Assembly: GCA_039812685.1 (NCBI GenBank)
Contig: JBDIBB010000212.1
Span: forward strand, 1 to 5,720
Direction of reading: 5' to 3'
From: JBDIBB01 sp039812685
Lineage (GTDB): Bacteria; Acidobacteriota; Vicinamibacteria; Vicinamibacterales; JAFNAJ01
DNA: 5,720 nucleotides
Shown: positions 1 to 5,720 of the stretch, in pieces
Layout: each line of letters opens with the position of its first letter
Numbering within the stretch: the first letter of the stretch is position 1
Notes under the pieces: model-generated
Database searches by the model: none
Seen by the model: the letters and a program-made list of their open reading frames with translations, nothing else
What the model was told of the DNA's origin: nothing
Made by a program: the position numbers and the translations under genes

Positions 1-113
1 TCGAAGGAGGAGCAACGCCGCCCGCCGGGATGCCCCGCCCGTCGAATGCAGCGCCACTTTCGCCACGGGCTGCTAGAGTTGGCACTGGCGCTGGTCGCCA
101 AGGGGGGTGTCGC
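1..113. other. Leader upstream of the flavoprotein; possible tail of an upstream gene
   Basis: No recognisable product is encoded here. All three forward frames are fairly open, as expected in GC-rich DNA. The frame beginning at base 1 stays open from the window edge to a TGA at 115-117, which overlaps the ATG at 114 as ATGA. That layout is typical of translationally coupled operon genes, so this could be the last 38 codons of an upstream gene. The peptide resembles no family I know and its third positions are less G/C-biased than the real genes. A second frame ends at TAG 74-76. A strong Shine-Dalgarno-like GAAGGAGG sits at 3-10 but has no start codon at usable distance: the next ATG, at 30, is too far. 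Confidence 0.25.
100..107 (+). promoter_or_regulatory. Ribosome binding site deciding the flavoprotein start
   Basis: AAGGGGGG lies 6 bases before the ATG at 114 and supports that codon over the in-frame ATG at 30. Codon bias agrees: 14 of the 28 codons between 30 and 113 end in A or T, but only 4 of the first 28 codons from 114 do. Confidence 0.6.
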
Positions 114-1748
114 ATGAGCACGAAGGTGAATCGTCGTGGCTTCATCAAGGGCACGGCCGCCGGGGTCGGCGCCGCGGCCCTCGCCGGCGGAGGGGTCACG
201 GTGGCCCCGGCCCTTGCGCAGGCGCCGCTCGATCCCAGGCGCTATCCCTTCGAGAACCCGCCGCCGCCGATCCCCCGCGCCGAAATCACCGGGACCCAGA
301 CGTTCGACGTGGTCGTCGCCGGCGCCGGCATCGCGGGGCTGACGGCCGCCCTCTCCGCGGCGGAAGCGGGGGCGTCGGTCGCGCTGCTCGAGAAGGCGCC
401 CGCCTTCAGCGCGCGGGGAGGCGACGTGACCGCGCTCAACAGCCGGCTGCACGAGCAACTGGGTATCCGGGTCGACCCGGAGCGGATCATCCGCGACCTG
501 ATGAAGGTGCAGGGCGGGCGCATCCACCACCACGTCGTCCGCCTCTGGGCCGACAACAGCGCCCGGGTCATGAACTGGGCCATGGACATGGTGGAGGGCG
601 AGGGGCTCGAGACCTTCCTGGTGATGCCCACCGAGCCGACGCTGATCATCGACCGCTGGCCCAACCCCGGCGGCGCGCCCGCCAGTTGGCGGCACGGCGA
701 GGAATACACCGACGAGTACCCCACCTGCCATCGCCTGGGCGACAGTGAGGCCAACCAGCGCAAGTGGCTGGCCATCGTCGAGAAGAAGGCGAAGGCGCGC
801 GGCGTCAGGTTCTTCTACAAGACATCGGCCGCGCGCCTGATCCGCGACGGGGAGTCGGGCCAGGTGACGTCGGTCATCGCGAAGGACGCCGCCACCGGCG
901 GGTACACGGAGTTCGCGGCGCGCAAGGGCATCATCCTGGCCACCGGCGATTACAGCGCCAACCGCGACATGGTCGACAAGTACTACCCAGGCTGCAATCT
1001 GAAGCTCGGCATGATCCCGACGTCGATGGGCGAGGGACACCAGATGGCCATGTGGATTGGCGCCCGGATGGAGAAGACGCCCCACGCGCCGCTCAACGAC
1101 ATGAGCCACGCGCTCGGCACCAACCCGTTCCTCCTCGTCAACCGCCACGGCGAGCGCTTCTGCAACGAGGACCTGGACACGGAGGCGCTGGCCCGCCAGA
1201 CGGAGGAGCAGGGCGGCTGCTGGCTGGTGGTGGATGCGTCGTGGCCCGAGGATCTGCCGAAGATGGGCGTCGGCTTCCTCCGCCTGTTCAAGGACACCCC
1301 TGCCGTGCGCAAGCGGTTCCAGGATCGGCTCGATCGGGGCGCGACGCTCCAGGCCGATACGCTCGAGGCGCTGGCGGCGAAGATGAAGGTACCGCCCGAC
1401 CGGTTCATCCGCACCATCCGGCGATACAACGAGCTGGCGACGCAGGGCAGGGACCTGGACTTCGGCAAGCGTGGCGAGCGCCTGACGCACATCGACACGC
1501 CGCCCTACTACGCCCAGTGGACGGCCAACCCCGACGAGCCGATGCTCATCTTCGCGGGCCTGGTCTGCAACGAACGTCTCCAGCCCCTGGACGCCGCCGG
1601 CGCGGTGATTCCTGGGCTCTACCTGGCCGGCAACACCGTCGGCGGCCGCTTCAAGCAGGCCTACCCGCTGGTCTGTCCGGGCATCAGCCACGGCATGGCG
1701 CTGACCCACGGGTACCTGGCCGGGCGCTTCGTGAACGATCTGGCCTGA
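114..1748 (+). CDS. Tat-exported FAD-dependent oxidoreductase (FAD_binding_2 / fumarate reductase flavoprotein superfamily)
   Basis: The 544-residue protein is probably a periplasmic FAD enzyme of unknown substrate. The N-terminus is a twin-arginine signal: NRRGFIK at residues 6-12, an Ala/Gly-rich hydrophobic stretch at about 14-34, and a likely cleavage site after ALA (33-35). The dinucleotide-binding Rossmann motif is GAGIAG at 70-75, with the ribose-binding Glu at 93 (LLEK). A second FAD contact is ATGDYSAN at 276-283. The C-terminal FAD-capping motif is PGLYLAGNTVGG at 500-511, followed by GISHGMALTHGYLAG (523-537). The length suits a single flavoprotein subunit with no fused heme domain. 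The His-rich HHTMGG-type motif that usually precedes the capping region in fumarate reductases is absent; the corresponding stretch reads FAGLVCNERLQPLD (480-493). This argues against canonical fumarate reductase, and it could act on another enoyl or keto substrate. No partner cytochrome gene is visible. It is followed by a hairpin, so it ends its transcript here. The family call is firm; the reaction is not. Confidence 0.9.
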   Translation: MSTKVNRRGFIKGTAAGVGAAALAGGGVTVAPALAQAPLDPRRYPFENPPPPIPRAEITGTQTFDVVVAGAGIAGLTAALSAAEAGASVALLEKAPAFSARGGDVTALNSRLHEQLGIRVDPERIIRDLMKVQGGRIHHHVVRLWADNSARVMNWAMDMVEGEGLETFLVMPTEPTLIIDRWPNPGGAPASWRHGEEYTDEYPTCHRLGDSEANQRKWLAIVEKKAKARGVRFFYKTSAARLIRDGESGQVTSVIAKDAATGGYTEFAARKGIILATGDYSANRDMVDKYYPGCNLKLGMIPTSMGEGHQMAMWIGARMEKTPHAPLNDMSHALGTNPFLLVNRHGERFCNEDLDTEALARQTEEQGGCWLVVDASWPEDLPKMGVGFLRLFKDTPAVRKRFQDRLDRGATLQADTLEALAAKMKVPPDRFIRTIRRYNELATQGRDLDFGKRGERLTHIDTPPYYAQWTANPDEPMLIFAGLVCNERLQPLDAAGAVIPGLYLAGNTVGGRFKQAYPLVCPGISHGMALTHGYLAGRFVNDLA

Positions 1749-1759
1749 CGCCACCGACA

Positions 1760-1786
1760 CCGCCCCCGGACGACGCCCGGGGGCGG
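1760..1786 (+). terminator. Perfect 10-bp GC hairpin between convergent genes
   Basis: The arms at 1760-1769 (CCGCCCCCGG) and 1777-1786 (CCGGGGGCGG) are exact reverse complements around a 7-base loop. The hairpin begins 12 bases after the flavoprotein stop. No T-run follows it on either strand, so it is not a textbook intrinsic terminator. Its position and stability suggest transcript-end formation or 3'-end protection, possibly for both converging transcripts. Confidence 0.55.
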
Positions 1787-1800
1787 CACCGTCCGCGCAA

Positions 1801-1842
1801 GCGGCCCGACGGGTGTGCCGGGACGCAGCCGATTCGGGCCGC
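1801..1842 (-). terminator. Possible stem-loop downstream of the alcohol dehydrogenase
   Basis: GCGGCCCGA at 1801-1809 is the exact reverse complement of 1834-1842, giving a 9-bp stem with a 24-base loop. It lies 29 bases past the dehydrogenase stop on the minus strand. There is no T-run, and in DNA this GC-rich such stems arise by chance, so the call is tentative. Confidence 0.25.
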
Positions 1843-1871
1843 GACCGCGCGGCGTGCCGCCGCGGGCGTCG

Positions 1872-2918
1872 CTACGCGTCGAACCGGTCGATTACCGTCA
1901 CGCCGGTGTTGCCGAACCGGCCCATGCTCTCGAGGACCTGCAGCGACTCGCCGAGCGTGACCCTCCGGCCGATCAGCCTGGCCGGGTCCAGCCGCCCCGA
2001 CAGGATCATCCGCAGCATGCCGTCGTACTGGTGCGCCTGCATGCCGTGGCTGCCGAGGAGTTCGATCTCGCGCCCGATGACCAGGCCCATCGGGATCGGC
2101 GGCGTCGCGTGCTCGTCCACCATCAGGCCCACCTGGACGTGCCGGCCGCGCTTGCGCAGGCACGCGATCGAGTTGACGCAGGTGGCCGTGCTGCCGAGCG
2201 CGTCGATCGAGACGTGAGCCCCGCCGCCCGAGATCTCCCTGATCGCTTCCGGGACGTTCGATACGCTGCGTGCGTCGACGGCGTGCCCGGCGCCAATCGA
2301 CCTGGCGAGATCCAGCGTTCCCGGGTTGACGTCGACGGCGATGACCGTGGCACCGATGGCGCTGGCGATCATGACGGCGGAGAGCCCCACGCCGCCGCAT
2401 CCGTGAACGGCGACCCAGTCGCCCGCGCGCACCCGGCCCTGCGCGAGGACGGCGCGAAACGACGTGACGAACCGGCAGCCGAGGCTGGCCGCCGCGACGA
2501 AATCGATCTCGTCGGGCAGGCTCACCAGGTTGGTGTCGGCGTACTTCAGCGCAACGCGCGGGGCGAAAGAGCCCCAGTGGGTGAATCCCGGCTGGAACTG
2601 GAAGTCGCAGACGTGATGGTTGCCGCTCCGGCACTGGGGGCAGGTGCCGCAGCCGTTGACGAAGGGCAGCGTGACCCGGTCGCCTGGCTTCCAGCGCCTG
2701 ACGTTCCTTCCGACTTCGGCGACCACGCCGGCCATCTCGTGGCCGGGGACGTGGGGGAGCCTGACGTCCGGATCGTTGCCCATCCACCCGTGCCAGTCGC
2801 TCAGGCAGATGCCGGTCGCCTTCACGTCGAGGATCACCCCATCATCGTCGCAGACGGGATCCCTGACGTCTGCCAGGATCAACGGCTTGCCGAATGTCTC
2901 GATCAGTGCGGCTCTCAT
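1872..2918 (-). CDS. Zinc-dependent alcohol dehydrogenase, MDR superfamily (Zn_ADH6-like)
   Basis: The 348-residue protein should be a cytoplasmic medium-chain alcohol/aldehyde oxidoreductase. Catalytic zinc ligands are Cys38 (GICLSDWHG), His60 with Glu61 (PGHE) and Cys148 (LGCRF). The structural zinc lobe has four cysteines at 90, 93, 96 and 104. The coenzyme domain carries HGCGGVG at 172-178, and Asp196 ends the second Rossmann strand (VIAVDV), which favours NAD over NADP. The WHGWMG and QPGFTHWGSF stretches match the family I know as Zn_ADH6, a group without a settled substrate. The start at 2918 is chosen because MRAALIETFG is the usual N-terminus of the family. The in-frame extension back to 3071 has no family-like sequence. 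The ribosome binding site is weak (GGA about 8 bases upstream). It is transcribed divergently from the transglutaminase-like gene and convergently with the flavoprotein. Family confidence is high; the substrate is unknown. Confidence 0.92.
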   Translation of the reverse strand: MRAALIETFGKPLILADVRDPVCDDDGVILDVKATGICLSDWHGWMGNDPDVRLPHVPGHEMAGVVAEVGRNVRRWKPGDRVTLPFVNGCGTCPQCRSGNHHVCDFQFQPGFTHWGSFAPRVALKYADTNLVSLPDEIDFVAAASLGCRFVTSFRAVLAQGRVRAGDWVAVHGCGGVGLSAVMIASAIGATVIAVDVNPGTLDLARSIGAGHAVDARSVSNVPEAIREISGGGAHVSIDALGSTATCVNSIACLRKRGRHVQVGLMVDEHATPPIPMGLVIGREIELLGSHGMQAHQYDGMLRMILSGRLDPARLIGRRVTLGESLQVLESMGRFGNTGVTVIDRFDA

Positions 2919-3115
2919 GAGAATCGTCCGTTGCCTGGGGGGATGATGGTTGGGTAAGCAACTGCTCGCGCGCGCGCCGACCGCCGCGGCATTGCGGGCC
3001 GGGGCCGTCGCTGTCAGGATATCGCGATAGGGCAGGGGCGATGCCCGGCTGTCAGCCGGCGCGGCGCGCACGCGCGGATTGGCCAGACGCGAGGGCCCCG
3101 CCCGCGAGCGACACC
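2919..3115. promoter_or_regulatory. Divergent intergenic region with two short palindromes
   Basis: These 197 bases separate two genes read outward, so they must hold the promoters for both unless transcription enters from elsewhere. A perfect 10-bp palindrome TATCGCGATA lies at 3020-3029. A 15-base near-palindrome lies at 3045-3059 (CCGGCTG, T, CAGCCGG), 56 bases before the transglutaminase start. Either could be an operator, or the second a 5-bp hairpin in the leader. I could not identify credible -35/-10 pairs by eye on either strand. An alternating GC run (CGCGCGCGCG) occurs around 2967-2977. Confidence 0.35.
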
Positions 3116-3724
3116 ATGCAACTGCGACTGGAATCCGAGGACCTGGCAGGCTACCTCCTGGAGGTGCCGCCCGTGATCGAGTGGAAGACGCCGGCCGTGC
3201 GGGAGAAGATCCGCGACATCGAATCCCGGGCCCGCACGCCCGAAGACCGGGCGCGGCTGGCGTTCGAGTTCGCCAGGGACCGCATCCAGCACTCGTTCGA
3301 CACCCAGAGCAGGGTCGTCACCATCAACGCGGCCGATGCCATCGCGAAGGGCGAAGGCATCTGCTTCGCGAAATCCCACGTGCTGGGGGCGCTGCTGCGC
3401 GGCATGGGCATCCCGGCCGGATTCTGTTACCAGCGGGTGCTGCGCAAGCCGGCGGATCCCGATTCCGGGCACGCGCTGCACGGCCTCAATACCCTCTATC
3501 TGCCCGGCCACGGCTGGTTCCGCGTGGATCCCCGCGGCAACAAGCCCGGCGTCGACTCGCGGTTCAGCATCGAGCGGGAGCAGTTGGCGTATCCCATCCG
3601 GCCGGAGCTGGGCGAGGTGGACTATCCGGACGTCTTCCTCGCGCCCCTGCCATCGGTCCTGAAGGCGATGCGCGGCACCCGCGACGGCCAGGCGCTGTTC
3701 TGGGATCGGCCGGCCGGGATCTGA
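3116..3724 (+). CDS. Transglutaminase-like cysteine protease-fold protein
   Basis: The 202-residue protein belongs to the Transglut_core (papain-like) fold. The catalytic triad is visible: Cys83 in KGEGICFAKSH, His122 in ALHGLN and Asp138 in FRVDPRGNKPGVD. The region GIPAGFCYQRV (98-108) and the C-terminal ELGEVDYPDVF (164-174) are also typical of this stand-alone bacterial group. It has no signal peptide or membrane segment, so it is predicted cytoplasmic. Members of this group are mostly uncharacterised and may be amidases, proteases or transglutaminases. The start at 3116 (MQLRLES) fits the family N-terminus. An upstream in-frame ATG at 3041 would add 25 residues unlike the family, and the GGGG before it is too close to serve as a good ribosome site. 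For 3116, a partial GAG lies 7 bases upstream. It is divergent from the dehydrogenase and 247 bases before the dipeptidase gene. The in vivo substrate is unknown. Confidence 0.88.
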   Translation: MQLRLESEDLAGYLLEVPPVIEWKTPAVREKIRDIESRARTPEDRARLAFEFARDRIQHSFDTQSRVVTINAADAIAKGEGICFAKSHVLGALLRGMGIPAGFCYQRVLRKPADPDSGHALHGLNTLYLPGHGWFRVDPRGNKPGVDSRFSIEREQLAYPIRPELGEVDYPDVFLAPLPSVLKAMRGTRDGQALFWDRPAGI

Positions 3725-3727
3725 AGC

Positions 3728-3742
3728 CTGGGCGTTTCCCAG
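3728..3742 (+). terminator. Small stem-loop just after the transglutaminase-like stop
   Basis: CTGGG (3728-3732) pairs with CCCAG (3738-3742) around CGTTT, starting 4 bases after the TGA. A bulge allows two more pairs outward. No T-run follows. A second small stem, TTGGT-GAG-ACCAA, lies at 3755-3767. Either may weakly mark the transcript end. Confidence 0.25.
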
Positions 3743-3827
3743 CTGGCTCGGCCGTTGGTGAGACCAAGCGCCTGCCGGTGTCGTCCCGCTCGATGACGGC
3801 GCCCGTTTGGTCGTGACGGTGGCGGGT

Positions 3828-3856
3828 CGTTGGTGTACCGTGATGCCGCACCAACG
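3828..3856. promoter_or_regulatory. 8-bp inverted repeat upstream of the dipeptidase gene (operator candidate)
   Basis: CGTTGGTG at 3828-3835 and its exact reverse complement CACCAACG at 3849-3856 are separated by 13 bases. Half-site centres are 21 bp apart, two helical turns, as expected for a dimeric DNA-binding regulator. The same octamer CGTTGGTG occurs again at 3753-3760 in this gap. The remainder of 3725-3971 shows no gene I can support. A TTG-initiated extension of the dipeptidase frame back to 3807 lacks family sequence. Confidence 0.3.
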
Positions 3857-3971
3857 CCTGGCGGGAACGGCAGGCCGCCGTTCGATCGTGGCGGTCGCGT
3901 CATCGTCACGGCCGGGGTGGATGATTCCGGCTGGAGCCCATGATCGTGCGCACCGGCCGTGTGGGGGATCC

Positions 3972-5366
3972 ATGCACAGACTGAATGCCGGCTGGGGTGG
4001 GATCGCGGTGCTCGCGATCCTGGGAGCGATCGTGGCCGGTGAACACGCCGGGGCCCAGGCGCAGGACGAGGCGGCGCTGATCGCCCGCGCCCGTGCCATC
4101 CACGAACGCGTGCTGACGCTCGACACGCACGACGACATCAATCCGGCGAACTTCACGCCATCCTGCAACTACACCATGCGCCTGACCTCGCAGGTGAACC
4201 TTCCGAAGATGCGGGAGGGCGGCCTCGACGTGTCGTTCATGATCGTCTTCACCGGCCAGGGCCCGCTCACCCAGGAGGGCTACGACAACGCGTACCGTCA
4301 GGCCATCGAGAAGTTCGACGCGATCCATCGGCTGACCGAGCAGATCGCGCCGCAGGAGATCGGCCTCGCGCTCTCGCCCGACGATGTGCGGCGCATCGAG
4401 GCGTCGGGGCGGAAGGTGGCCGTCATCGGCATCGAGAACGGGTATCCGGTCGGCCTCGACGTCCGGCGGGTCCGGGAGTTCTACGAGCGCGGCGGCCGCT
4501 ACATGTCGCTCGCGCACAATGGCCACAGCCAGTTGTCGGATTCCAACACCGGCGAGCAGGACGATCAGTGGCTCTACGGCGGCCTGAGCCCGCTCGGCCG
4601 GCAGGTGATTGCCGAGATGAACCGGCTGGGGATGATGATTGACGTCTCGCACCCCTCGAAGAGATCGATGATGCAGGCCGTGGCGCTGTCGCGGGCGCCG
4701 ATCATCGCCTCCCATTCCTCGGCGCGGAAGCTGGGCAACCACAGCCGCAACCTCGATAACGAGTCGCTGATGGCCATCAAGCAGAACGGCGGCGTCGTGC
4801 AGACGGTTGCGTTCTCTTCGTACCTGAAGGTCGATCCGCCGCAGCGGGGGGAGGCGATCGCGGCGCTGCGGCGTGAGTTCGGCCTGGCCGGGCCCGGGGC
4901 CGGCGGCTTTGGCGGCCCGGGACCCGGGGGTCCGCCGGTCGAGCGCCCCTGTCCCGTCGAAGGGCAGCCCGGGGCTGCCGCCCGCCGCAGCTTTCCGAAT
5001 CCTGCCGACGCGCTGCCGGCCGATCGGAGGGCTGAGTACGACAGGCGGCTTGCCGACATCAACCGGCAGTGGCCGGCGGCCGGGCGCGCGACGGTCAGCG
5101 ACTTCGTCGACCACATCGACTACCTGGTGAAGCTCATCGGCATCGACCACGTCGGCATCTCGTCGGACTTCGATGGCGGCGGCGGCGTCGAGGGCTGGAA
5201 CAGCGCGGCCGAGGCGCCGAACGTCACGATCGAACTCGTGCGCCGCGGGTACACCGAAGAGCAGATTGCGAAGCTCTGGGGCGGCAACCTGCTGCGGGTG
5301 TGGGGCGAGGTGGAGCGCGTGGCGAAGGAGATCCAGGCCGAGGGCACGCGGACCGCTGCACGGTAA
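3972..5366 (+). CDS. Exported membrane-dipeptidase-type metallopeptidase (peptidase family M19)
   Basis: The 464-residue protein should hydrolyse dipeptides, including D-configured C-terminal residues in this family, outside the cytoplasm. Residues 1-30 are a Sec-type signal peptide: a short basic N-region, a hydrophobic core at about 9-22, and cleavage after AGAQA. No lipobox is seen. The binuclear zinc site is complete by comparison with human renal dipeptidase: His53 and Asp55 (DTHDD), bridging Glu155 (IGIENG), His227 (DVSHPS) and His248 (ASHSSA). Substrate-contacting positions His182 (LAHNGHSQ), Arg259 (NHSRNLDN) and Asp399 (SSDFDGG) are also present. A Gly/Pro-rich insertion spans about 306-345. 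The start at 3972 is supported by TGGGGGAT just upstream and by the signal peptide beginning there. The gap before it suggests its own promoter. A plausible role is recycling of peptidoglycan or scavenged dipeptides, but the natural substrate is not shown. Confidence 0.93.
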   Translation: MHRLNAGWGGIAVLAILGAIVAGEHAGAQAQDEAALIARARAIHERVLTLDTHDDINPANFTPSCNYTMRLTSQVNLPKMREGGLDVSFMIVFTGQGPLTQEGYDNAYRQAIEKFDAIHRLTEQIAPQEIGLALSPDDVRRIEASGRKVAVIGIENGYPVGLDVRRVREFYERGGRYMSLAHNGHSQLSDSNTGEQDDQWLYGGLSPLGRQVIAEMNRLGMMIDVSHPSKRSMMQAVALSRAPIIASHSSARKLGNHSRNLDNESLMAIKQNGGVVQTVAFSSYLKVDPPQRGEAIAALRREFGLAGPGAGGFGGPGPGGPPVERPCPVEGQPGAAARRSFPNPADALPADRRAEYDRRLADINRQWPAAGRATVSDFVDHIDYLVKLIGIDHVGISSDFDGGGGVEGWNSAAEAPNVTIELVRRGYTEEQIAKLWGGNLLRVWGEVERVAKEIQAEGTRTAAR

Positions 5367-5396
5367 CGCCGTGCCGCGGCAGTAGAGCGCGGGTTG

Positions 5397-5465
5397 CTCT
5401 GCGAAGTCTCCGGCAACCTGCGCGTCTTTGCCCTGCGAAGCCACCGGCAAGCCTGCGCGTCTCCG
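5397..5465. repeat. Imperfect tandem repeat, two copies of about 34-35 bp
   Basis: Copy 1 is 5397-5430 and copy 2 is 5431-5465. By eye they match at 29 of 35 aligned columns with one single-base gap. The shared core contains CTGCGAAG, CCGGCAA and CCTGCGCGTCT. A partial third copy follows at 5490-5507, where GCCTGCGC and GTCTCC are interrupted by an extra CGTC. The repeat sits in the non-coding gap after the dipeptidase gene. Copies are contiguous without spacers, so this is not a CRISPR array. Confidence 0.6.
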
Positions 5466-5480
5466 CTTCGCTCCGACGAG

Positions 5481-5501
5481 GACGGCGAGGCCTGCGCCGT
5501 C
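5481..5501. other. Hairpin, 7-bp stem with 7-base loop
   Basis: GACGGCG (5481-5487) and CGCCGTC (5495-5501) are exact reverse complements around AGGCCTG, itself partly palindromic. The right arm overlaps the degenerate third repeat copy. TCTCCTTC follows, only mildly T-rich, so a terminator for the dipeptidase transcript is possible but a REP-like element fits the neighbouring repeats better. The rest of 5508-5608 shows no gene or promoter I can support. Confidence 0.4.
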
Positions 5502-5608
5502 GTCTCCTTCGAATCGGACCAACGGCTCGTTCTCCATCGACACGTCCACGGGGCGTGAGCGATCAGAGCGTGCTTGCTGTCTACACGGGAGCCATGCAGG
5601 CTGGTGCC

Positions 5609-5720
5609 GTGATTCGGTCGTTCGCGGATGACGCCACGGAGGATCTGTTCCACGGGTGCAATACGAAGGACGCGCGCCGATTCCCCAGGGAACCGTGGAG
5701 GGCGATGCAGCGAAAGCTGG
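5609..5720 (+). CDS. HigB-like RelE/ParE-superfamily toxin, 5' end only (cut by window edge)
   Basis: Only 37 codons are in the window. The reading starts VIRSFADDATEDLFHG and continues NTKDARRFP to WRAMQRKL. This matches the N-terminal pattern of HigB-type mRNA-interferase toxins as I know it: (M)I-x-SF-x-D-x-x-TE-x-LF-x-G, then R-x-P and an RKL helix. Such toxins are cytoplasmic, cleave mRNA on the ribosome, and in higBA loci precede the antitoxin gene, which encodes an XRE-type helix-turn-helix protein. The full length should be about 90-100 residues, so most of the gene and any antitoxin lie to the right. The start is probably GTG 5609, which gives the family-typical N-terminus, with AGG about 8 bases upstream. 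An in-frame ATG at 5594 would add MQAGA, but GGGAG lies too close to it. No in-frame stop occurs to base 5720. The call rests on N-terminal motif similarity only. Confidence 0.68.
   Translation, partial: MIRSFADDATEDLFHGCNTKDARRFPREPWRAMQRKL

Noticed and set aside
764..1960. Forward open frame of about 400 codons overlapping the flavoprotein
   Set aside because: It is an out-of-frame reading of the flavoprotein with highly biased Arg/Gly/Pro composition, while the flavoprotein frame carries all family motifs.
1684..2787. Minus-strand open frame overlapping the dehydrogenase
   Set aside because: It is a shifted frame of the zinc dehydrogenase gene with Arg-rich low-complexity sequence and no motif.
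1815..2957. Forward open frame of 380 codons opposite the dehydrogenase
   Set aside because: It is an antisense shadow of the zinc dehydrogenase, which is complete with both zinc sites and the Rossmann motif.
3807..3971. N-terminal extension of the dipeptidase from an upstream TTG
   Set aside because: The signal peptide and ribosome binding site place the start at 3972, and the extension has no family sequence.
5397..5465. Possible CRISPR-like repeats
   Set aside because: There are only two imperfect contiguous copies with no spacers and no cas genes.
3906..5549. Long open frame (547 codons) on the minus strand opposite the dipeptidase
   Set aside because: It is an antisense shadow of the M19 gene, Arg/Pro/His-rich with no recognisable domain. 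Such frames are common opposite GC-rich coding DNA.
5120..5653. Minus-strand open frame across the dipeptidase 3' end and the repeat region
   Set aside because: It has no family resemblance, Ser/Arg-rich shadow composition, and overlaps both the real dipeptidase and the toxin-like start.

Overview
This is a GC-rich stretch of bacterial chromosome. Codon third positions are strongly biased to G/C, and genes are separated by ordinary intergenic gaps of about 120-250 bases. The mix suggests a soil- or sediment-type bacterium: a Tat-exported flavoprotein, an exported M19 dipeptidase with a Gly/Pro-rich insertion, and GC-rich intergenic repeats. Acidobacteriota (Vicinamibacteria-like) is my best guess from general resemblance. 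It is inference only, and other GC-rich phyla are not excluded.

Layout. Bases 1-113 are a leader with no identifiable gene, though one frame runs in from the left edge and ends in an ATGA overlap with the first gene. Bases 114-1748 (+) encode a Tat-exported FAD_binding_2-family oxidoreductase. A perfect 10-bp GC hairpin (1760-1786) follows it, between convergent genes. Bases 1872-2918 (-) encode a zinc-dependent, probably NAD-linked alcohol dehydrogenase of the Zn_ADH6-like group. A 197-base divergent spacer with two short palindromes separates it from 3116-3724 (+), a cytoplasmic transglutaminase/cysteine-protease-fold protein with an intact Cys-His-Asp triad. After a 247-base gap holding an 8-bp inverted repeat, 3972-5366 (+) encodes an exported M19 (renal-dipeptidase-type) metallopeptidase. 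Bases 5367-5608 are non-coding and contain an imperfect tandem repeat and a hairpin. A gene starting near 5609 and cut by the right edge looks like a HigB/RelE-superfamily toxin.

How the genes fit together. Nothing in the sequence ties these genes into one pathway. They alternate in strand and appear to be separate transcription units: two exported enzymes (a redox flavoprotein and a peptidase), two cytoplasmic enzymes, and the edge of a likely toxin-antitoxin locus. I did not find a convincing new multigene system. The points most worth following are the truncated toxin gene, the repeat/hairpin block beside it, the non-canonical active site of the flavoprotein, and the operator-like inverted repeats.
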